Source: Thermoplasmata archaeon
GTDB lineage: Archaea > Thermoplasmatota > Penumbrarchaeia > JAEHCK01
DNA: 36,752 bases
NCBI GenBank assembly: GCA_020696345.1
Contig: JAEHCK010000036.1
Span: 1-36,752, forward strand
Reading direction: 5' to 3'
The position numbers and the translations under genes were made by a program. Position 1 is the first letter of the stretch. Each line of letters begins with the position of its first letter. The notes beneath the pieces are model-generated. The model was given only the letters and a program-made list of their open reading frames with translations. It searched no databases and had not been told where the DNA came from. Positions 17,050 to 25,607 of the stretch are shown here, piece by piece.

Positions 17050-18507
17050 TCAATATTCCCAAGAGTATTTAGGATCCAGAAATAAAGTCAGCGCATGCTC
17101 AAACCCATCTTGTAATACCTCGGGCCCTTGATATATCTCCGGCCTATCACCGATCTCCGCACGAATGTGGTTGCCAAGACTGAGCTTGAATATATTTGCC
17201 TTCAATAGTTCGGATGGTATCGTGAATTCGCGTTTGATATCCACAAACCACCGTTGAGCCTTTAAATATGGCTTGGAAACCGCAGCACTCGAATCATTCC
17301 ATTTTGAAATGAAGGCATTCACGTTCTCGTGCGATTCGGGTGGGCCGCGATGGGTTAACACATCGGGTAACTTGGCGACTGCAAGTTCAAATAGGATCAC
17401 GGTCTGTTTATTTTGATAATACTCAGCTTGTTTTACACCGAAGCCTTCGCAATCAAATAACTTTTGGATCACACGCAGGCATTTATGCAGCTGGCCGTGG
17501 AGTATGTCGGGAACTACCGGAGGTGTTCTGAACTTGACACCAATGATGGTGCCCGGTTTCGTGTCGAGGATATTTTTAAGCTGCGGCAATGCCAGCGGTG
17601 TAACATGATTTGGGAAGAAAAATTCTCTTTTGGGGTTTTTTAAATATGTCTGGGCCGCAAAAATGAATAGTTTGAATTTATCATCACCCACCGCAGAGGC
17701 CACATTACGAGAACGATCCACCGGGTCGATGAACACCAACGGCTCATTCTTGAACTTTTCTGCAAGTTTTTTAGATAGCTTTGATCTCGGTTGGTAACTG
17801 ATATTTGCTGATGACGTTTCTTGAGCGCTATTATCCAGACTAAGAAACATCCCGGCCGACCAGGTGGTGGCGGCGTCAACCAGGCTGAAGAATGATCCAT
17901 ACTTGAGGATCAATAGCTCACATAAATATCCGGAAAACCCCTGGATCTCGATCTCGGCGCCGTATGCTCCGATACCTTTCATAAATTGCTTCAGCAATCT
18001 TATCTCATCATGTTGTTCGGACCGCAGATGCTTTTTGATATACTCTGTGTGGAATGGTGTACGGTCCACGGCGGTCATCTTATCTTCCACGTTATCCAGT
18101 TTATAACACGGCACAATATCTGCTTTGAAACCGGAGAACTTGCCGGAAATATATGGATGCTCCGCATACCGTTCCTCGCCATCTGGCAGCACTTTCCTGC
18201 CCAATATTAAACCCTGTTCTCTGAGTTTATCGACCGAAACTGTTGTAGGGAACATGATGAAAACATCAATGTCAGGTTCTGCAAGAAATGTATCCTTTGC
18301 GGTTGAGCCAACCAGTATGGGTTCGAGTTGGAATTCAAAGTTCAAGTCCTTTATTACCTGTTTAATTTTGATGAATAACTCATTGATGACATTATCCAGC
18401 AGGGCACGCGCGCGATCATCAGGTCTGAGTCTATTAACCATCTCGCCATGCAGTATTTCGATCTCACGGGGGATCTCTGTAGTATCGTCTGCTGATCTTA
18501 CAATCAT
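17050..18507 (-). CDS. cca: CCA-adding enzyme (tRNA nucleotidyltransferase), archaeal class I
   Basis: 485 residues, the normal length for archaeal class I enzymes. It adds or repairs the 3'-terminal CCA of tRNA from CTP and ATP without a template. The nucleotidyltransferase signature is clear: GSTAKDTFL from G67-S68, carboxylates D79 and D81 in PDIDVF, and third carboxylate D130 in FKADIVPCY. The central and tail domains follow with the family blocks HTEYIKKHL and LLKQFMKGIGAYG, plus SGYLCELLILKYGSF. ATG 18507 has GGTGAGA (18519-18513) upstream. It lies 35 bases downstream of thpR, an arrangement met in other archaea and fitting joint tRNA 3'-end maintenance. Confidence 0.96.
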   Translation of the reverse strand: MIVRSADDTTEIPREIEILHGEMVNRLRPDDRARALLDNVINELFIKIKQVIKDLNFEFQLEPILVGSTAKDTFLAEPDIDVFIMFPTTVSVDKLREQGLILGRKVLPDGEERYAEHPYISGKFSGFKADIVPCYKLDNVEDKMTAVDRTPFHTEYIKKHLRSEQHDEIRLLKQFMKGIGAYGAEIEIQGFSGYLCELLILKYGSFFSLVDAATTWSAGMFLSLDNSAQETSSANISYQPRSKLSKKLAEKFKNEPLVFIDPVDRSRNVASAVGDDKFKLFIFAAQTYLKNPKREFFFPNHVTPLALPQLKNILDTKPGTIIGVKFRTPPVVPDILHGQLHKCLRVIQKLFDCEGFGVKQAEYYQNKQTVILFELAVAKLPDVLTHRGPPESHENVNAFISKWNDSSAAVSKPYLKAQRWFVDIKREFTIPSELLKANIFKLSLGNHIRAEIGDRPEIYQGPEVLQDGFEHALTLFLDPKYSWEY

Positions 18508-18542
18508 ATTTTTCTCACCAATGATCTTTATTTCGGCACGAG

Positions 18543-19103
18543 TTATTTTAGTTCAATCTTGTCCAGTGTAGAATATGTTGGGCCAGATGGAGACAGGACA
18601 CTCTTTTTCAGGCAAACGGATCCAACATTCAATACTCCGAAATTTCTATCTTTATTCTTAATTACCAGCTCTTTAAGTGCTTGTTTGTTCTTTCTGCTTT
18701 TAACGCGGCCGAGAGTGATATGGGGCTTGAACCCGCGCTTCTCGGCGGGAAATCCCAGTTTTATTAGCTTGGAATTCAGATCCTTGGCAAGCCCCTCTAA
18801 TGGTTCATGGTCTTTCATGCCCACCCAGAGGATCTTGATATAATTGGTGTTCGGGAAGGCGCCTACATCTTGAAATTCTAATTTGAACGGTTTGATCCCT
18901 GAACATGACTCGCGTATTATTTCCAGGATGTCATTTACCATTTTTTCGGGTGTGTCGCCCAGGAACTTCAATGTAATATGTATGTTTTCGGGTTCTACCA
19001 ATTTCACTTCCGCACCCGTGCTCGTTATATCATCCTCGTACTTCACCAATTCATCCATTGGACCTATTTCGACTGCGATAAATGTCCGAATTGTAATTGA
19101 CAT
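18543..19103 (-). CDS. thpR: RNA 2',3'-cyclic phosphodiesterase (ThpR/LigT, 2H family)
   Basis: 186 residues, the family norm. Two HxTx catalytic motifs are visible: H42-I-T-L in NIHITLKFLGD and H129-I-T-L in KPHITLGRVKS, which define the 2H phosphoesterases. The enzyme opens 2',3'-cyclic phosphate RNA ends to 2'-phosphate and shows 2'-5' ligase activity in vitro; in archaea it is linked to tRNA processing. It opens the operon with cca. There is no Shine-Dalgarno before ATG 19103, but a TATA-like tract lies about 25 bases upstream, so the message is probably leaderless or nearly so. The call is solid; the natural substrate is not settled for the family. Confidence 0.93.
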   Translation of the reverse strand: MSITIRTFIAVEIGPMDELVKYEDDITSTGAEVKLVEPENIHITLKFLGDTPEKMVNDILEIIRESCSGIKPFKLEFQDVGAFPNTNYIKILWVGMKDHEPLEGLAKDLNSKLIKLGFPAEKRGFKPHITLGRVKSRKNKQALKELVIKNKDRNFGVLNVGSVCLKKSVLSPSGPTYSTLDKIELK

Positions 19104-19118
19104 ACATTTGGCTAATCA

Positions 19119-19135
19119 ATTACAAAATAAAAAGG
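19119..19135 (-). promoter_or_regulatory. Promoter of thpR operon, leaderless type
   Basis: On the minus strand CTTTTTATTTTG is centred about 25 bases before the thpR ATG (19103), the TATA-to-start distance of leaderless archaeal messages. No ribosome-binding site is visible before the ATG. Confidence 0.5.
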
Positions 19136-19178
19136 TTTGCGCCTGGGAACAAAGCATTTTGGGATGTTGCATATTTTA

Positions 19179-21062
19179 TTACTTTTCACGGTTCGAAATG
19201 TCCCGGATAATACCCTGGATCACTTTCTTATCGCCTTGTTCATAAATACTGGAAGATACCTCGGCATGAAACACATCACCGGTCTTTGTTAAAAAGTCTA
19301 TCTCAAATGTTATAGAACCATCTTTGATAATCGTTTCAAATGCCAATTTAGATCTCTCCAATGCCTCTGGTGGATGAATGGCCCCCACGTTAAGTGATAA
19401 GAATTCGGTTTTATCATATCCGAATGTATCCAACCCTTTTTGATTTATATCTAAGATATTACCCTCCAGATCATGGACAATGATCGAATCGTTAGACCTA
19501 TTGAAAAGTTTACGATATTTCTCCTCGCTTTCACGTAATGCTTTGGTTATTAGAAATCGCTCGGAAATATCTCTTACAACACTTATGATCCCTTTCGGGT
19601 TTGCCTCGATATCTCTGATCAAAGATGAACTGATCTCACCATGAAATATAGTGCCATCTTTTCTAAGAAGTTTGTACTGGCTATTTCTAATTTCTCCTTT
19701 GTCCAGGATTTGCTGCACAACCTCTACCGCACGGTCCCTATCTTCCGGGGCAATAAATTCAAAAACGTTTTTCCCGATCAATTCTTCTTCGGTTTCATAT
19801 CCATATACCTTCAGCGCCTGGGTGTTGACCATTATGATCTTTCCATTTAGATCGGAATAAATAATTGTATCGGGTGAGGTTCCTATCAACCGACGGTATT
19901 TCTCTTCACTCTCGCGTAATGCCTCCTCAACTTGTTTGCGCTCGGTAATATCATGAACATAAACAAAATTCGCAGGTTTACCACGGTATATTGATACCCC
20001 GCCGTTGATCTCAACATCTATTCTATTACCATTCTTATGTAATATTGTTGATTCATATACAGGTTCGACATATTCACCAGCCATTCGCCGTTTATACCGG
20101 TCGACGACCATGGTAACTTTGTCTGGTGCCAAATATGTCGTAAATTGAGTGTCAATTACGTCTTCAGCATTATAACCGGTAATTTCTTCCAAGCGCGGGT
20201 TTGCATATTTTATTTTTTCATCTTGGATAATTACAACACCATCTTTTGCACGCTCAACCAGATTGCGGAATTTCTCTTCACTATCCTTTAGTTCTTCTTC
20301 GATAGAACGTGTCTTTGTTATATCTTTTAATACTATTTGTGTTGCATTCTTCTCCAAATAGGTAATGGGTATTGCCGAGAGTTCTACTTCCTTTTCCTGG
20401 CCATCGAGACTTATTAATTTAATTTTGATTCTAATTGCTTTATGTGGTTGTTGTTCGAATTCTGTTTCATGAATTCGCGCGCTAATTTCTGCTTGGTGAT
20501 CGGGATGAATAAAATCTATGATGGATTTACCCAAGAGTTCCTCTGAACGTGCCGCACTAAACAGTTCTATACCTGCGGGGTTGATGTAAACCATTTTGCC
20601 CTGGCTATATACAACCATTGGCTCGGGAAAATATTCCACCAAACGCCGATAACGCTCTTCACTCACTTTTAATTTCTTTTCCATCTTCTGCTTATAAAGA
20701 GCCATTTCGATCGTGGAGTATAATTCACGTTCTTCGAAGGGCTTGATTATATACCCGAATGGCTCGGTTAATTTTGCTCGCTGAATTGTTTTATCATCGG
20801 TATATGCAGTAAGATAAATAACTGGTAGGTTGTATCTTGTCTTGATCTCATCGGCGGTTTCTATACCGTCTTTGTCGCCTTTTAATACGATATCCATCAG
20901 CACCAAGTCCGGTTTAAATTCTTCGGTTTTTCTTAGTGCCTCCTCGCCGGTGGCAACAATGGCGGGCACGGTATATCCCAAATTGATCAATCTATTCCGA
21001 ATATCCTTAGCCACAATATATTCGTCCTCAACTACCAATATATTTGCACTACCCTCTGCCAT
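19179..21062 (-). CDS. Response regulator receiver protein with four PAS domains and no kinase core
   Basis: 627 residues from ATG 21062, chosen because AAGGAG (21077-21072) lies nine bases upstream; an upstream in-frame ATG at 21140 would add 26 non-conserved residues and overlap the previous gene. Residues about 6-122 are a receiver domain with acidic pocket E12/D13, phospho-acceptor D57 (LVLMDIVL), the threonine in YLTAYTD and lysine in IIKPF. Four PAS units follow, with junctions such as RDISERFLITKALRESEEKYR and closing blocks VHDITERKQ and IRDISNREK. The protein ends after the last PAS, so it has no histidine kinase or DNA-binding output. It is translationally coupled to the histidine kinase upstream, its likely phosphodonor. 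It is cytoplasmic and probably senses redox, ligand or energy cues and relays them by protein contacts. Confidence 0.9.
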   Translation of the reverse strand: MAEGSANILVVEDEYIVAKDIRNRLINLGYTVPAIVATGEEALRKTEEFKPDLVLMDIVLKGDKDGIETADEIKTRYNLPVIYLTAYTDDKTIQRAKLTEPFGYIIKPFEERELYSTIEMALYKQKMEKKLKVSEERYRRLVEYFPEPMVVYSQGKMVYINPAGIELFSAARSEELLGKSIIDFIHPDHQAEISARIHETEFEQQPHKAIRIKIKLISLDGQEKEVELSAIPITYLEKNATQIVLKDITKTRSIEEELKDSEEKFRNLVERAKDGVVIIQDEKIKYANPRLEEITGYNAEDVIDTQFTTYLAPDKVTMVVDRYKRRMAGEYVEPVYESTILHKNGNRIDVEINGGVSIYRGKPANFVYVHDITERKQVEEALRESEEKYRRLIGTSPDTIIYSDLNGKIIMVNTQALKVYGYETEEELIGKNVFEFIAPEDRDRAVEVVQQILDKGEIRNSQYKLLRKDGTIFHGEISSSLIRDIEANPKGIISVVRDISERFLITKALRESEEKYRKLFNRSNDSIIVHDLEGNILDINQKGLDTFGYDKTEFLSLNVGAIHPPEALERSKLAFETIIKDGSITFEIDFLTKTGDVFHAEVSSSIYEQGDKKVIQGIIRDISNREK

Positions 21063-21075
21063 TAGATTACTCTCC

Positions 21076-23334
21076 TTATTTTTTTGTTTTTTCAATGAAA
21101 TTGATCTTAAATTCAGTGCCACCATCTCGATCAAGCTCAATGGTGCCGCCCAATTGTTCTACCAATGTGATCACTAATTGCAGCCCGAATGTTCCGGTGT
21201 TTCGAAAGTCCAGATTCTCCGGAAAACCTTTGCCGTTATCTCGTATCAGCACTTCGATCTTCTTTTCTGTTTCTGATTCCTCCTTAATAACTACTTGGAT
21301 CCCGATCTCGCCGCTGGAATCTATATCGAACGCATGTTTCATTGAATTTAAGACCAGTTCATTTATGATCAATGCACAAGGTATTGCCGAGTCAAGACCC
21401 ATAGATAGATCTTCAACATCAAGCTTAGGTCGAATTCTTTCTATATTCGTCCTGGAAAATCTGAATAGACTATTTACCAGTTCCTTGACATATTTTCCGA
21501 AATCAATATTGGCCATATCTTTGGATTGATATAGTTGTTCATGTATTAGTGCCATTGTCCGGAGCCGGTTCTGGATCTCTTTGAAGGTTTCTATATATTT
21601 TTCATCTTTGATATAACTGGAATGCAGGTTGAGCAGGCTGGCGATCACCTGTATATTGTTTTTAACCCTGTGGTGTATTTCTTTCAGAAGTAATTCCTTC
21701 TCTGCCAGTGACCCATTCAATAGCTCTTCGGTTTTTTTTCGTTCGGTAATGTCTATATCCGCACCACGATATCCGATCAGATCTGACTCATCATCGAGTA
21801 TGGGGACGCTGCTTGTGGATAACCAGACCGTTTTGCCATTTTTATGCGTGTTTCGATTTATGAAGCCACGAAACGGCAGTTTTTGGTTAAACACTTTGAA
21901 CGCTTCGTTTTTGAGATCTTCACGGTCATCTTTATGGAAAAGATCATAAAAATGCTTTTTTCCAACAATTTCTTCAGGTTTATAACCAAGAATATTTTCA
22001 ACAACCGGACTTGCATAGGTATATAGTCCTTTTGTATCTACTTCCCAGATCCATTCCTGAGCATTTGCCGCAACCTGCAGGAAACGTTCTTTGCTCTCAA
22101 ACAGCTCCGATTCCACACTTTTGCGCTCGGTAATGTCTGACCAAATACTCATAAGATAGTCATTTCCACCAAAGGAAATTGCCCCTGTCCTAACCTGAAC
22201 ATCAATTATCTCTCCACTTTTTTTCATATGTTTAGTATAAAAAACCTCTTTCTTATTTTTCATAGTTTTTTTCATATGTTCTATGGTCTCCTCGTGGCTT
22301 TCAAAAACATCTAAATCGCTTAATTTCAACTTTTGAAATTCCTCTTGAGTATAACCAAGAGTATTATGTGCAATTTCGTTGAAATCCAAAATTGCACCTG
22401 AGTTGATATCAATAAGAATGATCGAGTCCCCAGCCTGCTCAAATATCCCCCGGAATTTCTCTTCGGATTCTCGTAATGCCTGTTCTGCTAATTTTTGCTC
22501 TGTTATGTCATGAACTAATATAGCGATCTTAGTTACTTTTCCGTTTTGATCAAGAATAGGATAGAAATTATTATCAAACCATACACCCTGGTTCTCATCT
22601 TCAAACCGCACGGGTTTACTTGTTTGGATCACCTCATTTAAATATTTTGATCTTGTTTCCCTCAATATCTCAGGGATTAACTCCCATCCACTTGATCCTT
22701 TAAGGTCTTCTATTTTCTTATTGAAACGCTTTGCCATTGCATCATTTATATCAATAATAATCCCATCCTTATCTACTAATGTTGCCAAATCGCGCGGTGC
22801 ATTCATAAGTACCCTAGCAGTTTCCACACTTTCACGCAGTGCTTCTTCAACCTGTTTACGCTCGGTAATGTCCCGGGCAACCGATATCACTTTTTCAAAT
22901 CTGCCATCTTTAAAAAAAGGGGTGCTTTTTACTTCCATTAATATCTTTGTACCGTCTTTGTGGATGAATTCGTATTCAGTGTATGGCAGCTGTTTACCAG
23001 ACATTATTAATTTGAAGTTTTTATATGTATTTTGCAAGGATGCTGGGGTTAGAAGTTTAAGTTCATTGAACGGTTTACCTACCAGTTCATCGATCTTATA
23101 TCCGGAGACCCGTTCAACAGATTTAGAACAATCAATGAGCGTAAATGTGACATCCGTGATAAAGATAACATCAGATATGTTCTCGGTCAGCAGCTTATAA
23201 TTTTCATTAATCTCATCATATTCTTTTTGTAACCGATCATGCTCGGCTTTGGAGCTTTCCAATTCCGTGATCCTTTCACGCAGCTCTGTTAATTCTTTTT
23301 CGAGCACTTCTTTTGGTTGTTCTTTATCTTTCAT
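21076..23334 (-). CDS. Cytoplasmic PAS-sensor histidine kinase (HisKA_2 type)
   Basis: 752 residues without membrane helices. A short N-terminal coiled coil (about 1-45) is followed by four PAS domains (roughly 45-165, 170-285, 290-410 and 415-540), each closing with an ITERK or ITEQK block. The kinase core is of the HisKA_2 type: KEIHHRVKNNIQ with His554/His555 (His555, next to Arg, is the likely phospho-acceptor), the N box around N658 (NELVLNSMKHAF) and the G1 box DNGKGFP. ATG 23334 has GGGAG (23347-23343) nine bases upstream. Its stop overlaps the Shine-Dalgarno of the receiver-PAS gene, so the two are made together and likely form one phosphorelay. The signal is unknown. Confidence 0.93.
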   Translation of the reverse strand: MKDKEQPKEVLEKELTELRERITELESSKAEHDRLQKEYDEINENYKLLTENISDVIFITDVTFTLIDCSKSVERVSGYKIDELVGKPFNELKLLTPASLQNTYKNFKLIMSGKQLPYTEYEFIHKDGTKILMEVKSTPFFKDGRFEKVISVARDITERKQVEEALRESVETARVLMNAPRDLATLVDKDGIIIDINDAMAKRFNKKIEDLKGSSGWELIPEILRETRSKYLNEVIQTSKPVRFEDENQGVWFDNNFYPILDQNGKVTKIAILVHDITEQKLAEQALRESEEKFRGIFEQAGDSIILIDINSGAILDFNEIAHNTLGYTQEEFQKLKLSDLDVFESHEETIEHMKKTMKNKKEVFYTKHMKKSGEIIDVQVRTGAISFGGNDYLMSIWSDITERKSVESELFESKERFLQVAANAQEWIWEVDTKGLYTYASPVVENILGYKPEEIVGKKHFYDLFHKDDREDLKNEAFKVFNQKLPFRGFINRNTHKNGKTVWLSTSSVPILDDESDLIGYRGADIDITERKKTEELLNGSLAEKELLLKEIHHRVKNNIQVIASLLNLHSSYIKDEKYIETFKEIQNRLRTMALIHEQLYQSKDMANIDFGKYVKELVNSLFRFSRTNIERIRPKLDVEDLSMGLDSAIPCALIINELVLNSMKHAFDIDSSGEIGIQVVIKEESETEKKIEVLIRDNGKGFPENLDFRNTGTFGLQLVITLVEQLGGTIELDRDGGTEFKINFIEKTKK

Positions 23335-23543
23335 ATCGAATTCTCCCGCTCTTGAAGTATGGTGTTTTATAATGAAGTTGAAAACTTCATATTAATTGGT
23401 TTTAAACCCTTTTTGCCTCCGACCCAGTATTTTCGTTTTTCCTATTGTTAATATTCCCTATATAGTTCTCTAATCTTATAAAAGGTTTAGATGTACAATA
23501 ATAGATATTGTTTTTTATTAGCTATTCGGTAAAATATTGAAAA

Positions 23544-24689
23544 TTACCCCCTCTTATTTTTCAACGACCAAATGGCAAGGGATAAAAATACAAATGCGAA
23601 AATTAGAAGCGCAACAATATCAAACCATATCTTTTCGAGCCCCCATCCCTTTAACATCACCGCCCGGCATGCGTCAACCGCGTAAGTGGGTGGAATCAGG
23701 TATGATGCAGGTCTGAGCCAGGACGGTATTGCCTCGATTGGCCAGAAAATGCCAGAGAGCAAGAATGCAGGCAATACCAGGAATGGAAGAAATTGAATAG
23801 CTTGTGCTTCACGTTTTGCAAGACTGGAAAACAGAATACCCAATGCTTGGCATGCTATAGCCAGGATTGCGATCACCACAAATGCAAGCAAGACATTTCC
23901 TACTATAGTAATATCAAAGACTAAAATGCCAATTGTTAGAAGAACACCTGCCTGGATCGTACCTATTATACTAAATGCAACAGCATACCCACCTACGATC
24001 TCACCTTCGCTAATAGGTGTAGCTAAAAGTCTGTCCAATGTACCCGAACCTCGTTCTCCTACAAATGTTATTAATGTTAACAAAGTAGTAAGCAAATAAA
24101 CAACAAACGCCATGATACCTGGCACAAAAAAATCAATGAATTCCGCACCCTCGCCATATATTGCATTTTCAGAATCAACTGAAATTGGTAACTCTTGACC
24201 AGTGTCTTCGATTGTACTCATGAGTGCGTTGGTAATTGTTTTTATTACCTCACTAGCTACATTTATATTGCTTTTATCGAGTAATAGTTGCATTGTTGTA
24301 TTTCCACTAAATGAGTTATCGTTTATCTTCTGAAATACGTGATTGCTAAAAGATCTTGGAAAATGCAAAACACCGTATGCTTTTCCATCCTCTACTTTTT
24401 TTATTGCTTCTTCTACATCATCCATATATTCAATGTCGATAATCTCTCGATCAAGATTGGAAATGATTTTCCACGATATTGAAATTGAAGTATTGCCAAT
24501 TTGGTTAGTTAAACCTTCATCCTCATTTACGATTATAATTTTTATATCATGCACCTCACCACTGAATGCCGTACCAAATACGAACATGGCAAATATTGGT
24601 GCGATGAATATAAGCGCGACAGTGCGTTTATCATTACGCATTTCACGAAAGAGTCGTTTAGTAACTGATAAAATTCGGGGCAGTGTCAT
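23544..24689 (-). CDS. ABC-2 type transporter permease
   Basis: 381 residues. The first membrane helix (about 25-43, VALIFIAPIFAMFVFGTAF) is followed by a long outer domain (about 45-190) and then five helices, with the conserved block VGERGSGTLDRLLATPIS between the second and third and LSGIFWPIEAIPSWLRPASYLIPPTY split around the last pair. This is the ABC-2 export architecture of drug, lipid or polysaccharide exporters. The start codon overlaps the stop of the ATPase gene by four bases (ATGA), so translation is coupled. The cargo cannot be inferred; members with this outer domain are often annotated as multidrug or linearmycin-type exporters. Confidence 0.92.
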   Translation of the reverse strand: MTLPRILSVTKRLFREMRNDKRTVALIFIAPIFAMFVFGTAFSGEVHDIKIIIVNEDEGLTNQIGNTSISISWKIISNLDREIIDIEYMDDVEEAIKKVEDGKAYGVLHFPRSFSNHVFQKINDNSFSGNTTMQLLLDKSNINVASEVIKTITNALMSTIEDTGQELPISVDSENAIYGEGAEFIDFFVPGIMAFVVYLLTTLLTLITFVGERGSGTLDRLLATPISEGEIVGGYAVAFSIIGTIQAGVLLTIGILVFDITIVGNVLLAFVVIAILAIACQALGILFSSLAKREAQAIQFLPFLVLPAFLLSGIFWPIEAIPSWLRPASYLIPPTYAVDACRAVMLKGWGLEKIWFDIVALLIFAFVFLSLAIWSLKNKRG

Positions 24690-25414
24690 ACTTGCACCTC
24701 CCCTGATGAAAATTTTAGAAATGCATCTTCTAGAGAGGTCGTGCTGCTAATTTTAAGTATTTTTTTCGGTGTGCCTTCAGCAATTAATCGACCACGGCGC
24801 ATGAAGCCAATCCTATCACAATGTTGGGCTTCATCCATATAATGTGTGGTGATCAATATTGTGACGCCTTGATTTCTCAAGTCATGAAAATATTTCCAGA
24901 AGGTTTCACGCAATTCCGGGTCAACACCAACTGTGGGTTCATCTAAAAACAGGAGTTTTGGTTCATGAATTAACGTGCAAATAAGTGATACACGGTGTTT
25001 CATACCACCACTTAAATTTTGGGTTAGTTCATTGGACCATTTTTCAAGATCGATAAATTTCAGTAGTTCTTTTTCTCTTTTACTAATAGTTGCCTTATGG
25101 AGGCCAAATATTTCCCCAAAGAACTCAAGATTTTGATGGACTGTGATTCCCAGGTAAAGTGCCGTATCTTGTGGCATGTGGCCAATGTATCGAGCAATGC
25201 TTTTATCGGGAACATTTTTACCTAAAACATATGCATCACCAGAAGTAATTTTCAACAATCCAGTTAACATCCTAATTGCCGTGGTCTTCCCGGCACCGTT
25301 TGGGCCTAACAATCCGTAGATCTCTCCTTTTTTAACCTTCAGGTCCAAGTTATCCACTGCTGTAAATTCGCCAAAGCGTTTAGTCAAATTAATAGTATTT
25401 ATTACATGAATCAT
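24686..25414 (-). CDS. ABC transporter ATP-binding protein (DrrA/CcmA-like exporter ATPase)
   Basis: 242 residues, one nucleotide-binding domain. Visible motifs: Walker A GPNGAGKTT (37-45), Q-loop Q82, signature LSGGMKH (134-140), Walker B LLFLDEP (154-160) with catalytic E159, D-loop VGVD and H-loop H191 (LITTHYMDEA). It powers the ABC-2 permease encoded directly downstream with a four-base overlap; two ATPases and two permeases would make the exporter. ATG 25414 has AAGGT about eight bases upstream. The opposite strand starts herA 193 bases away, so both promoters lie in 25415-25607, where AGTATATAAT (25491-25500) is a TATA-like candidate. Confidence 0.95.
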   Translation of the reverse strand: MIHVINTINLTKRFGEFTAVDNLDLKVKKGEIYGLLGPNGAGKTTAIRMLTGLLKITSGDAYVLGKNVPDKSIARYIGHMPQDTALYLGITVHQNLEFFGEIFGLHKATISKREKELLKFIDLEKWSNELTQNLSGGMKHRVSLICTLIHEPKLLFLDEPTVGVDPELRETFWKYFHDLRNQGVTILITTHYMDEAQHCDRIGFMRRGRLIAEGTPKKILKISSTTSLEDAFLKFSSGEVQV

Positions 25415-25607
25415 TCCGATACCTTCTGTTAGAAATGATGAAAAATGAAAGTTGTATTAATCTGTTTTGTCTATAATGTCTGGGAAATAAAGTATATAAT
25501 ATGAAATTAATTGAATACATTTAGTCCACCCACTCCGAAAACTATTCAATCATAAAACTCTATTGTGTTTCTCCAATTCATATTATTGACATTTGAGGTA
25601 GAATCTG

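Noticed and set aside
21063..21140. Overlap of the two PAS genes as a possible frameshifted single gene
   Set aside because: The downstream gene has a well-spaced AAGGAG and ATG at 21062, so the apparent overlap disappears and each protein is complete.
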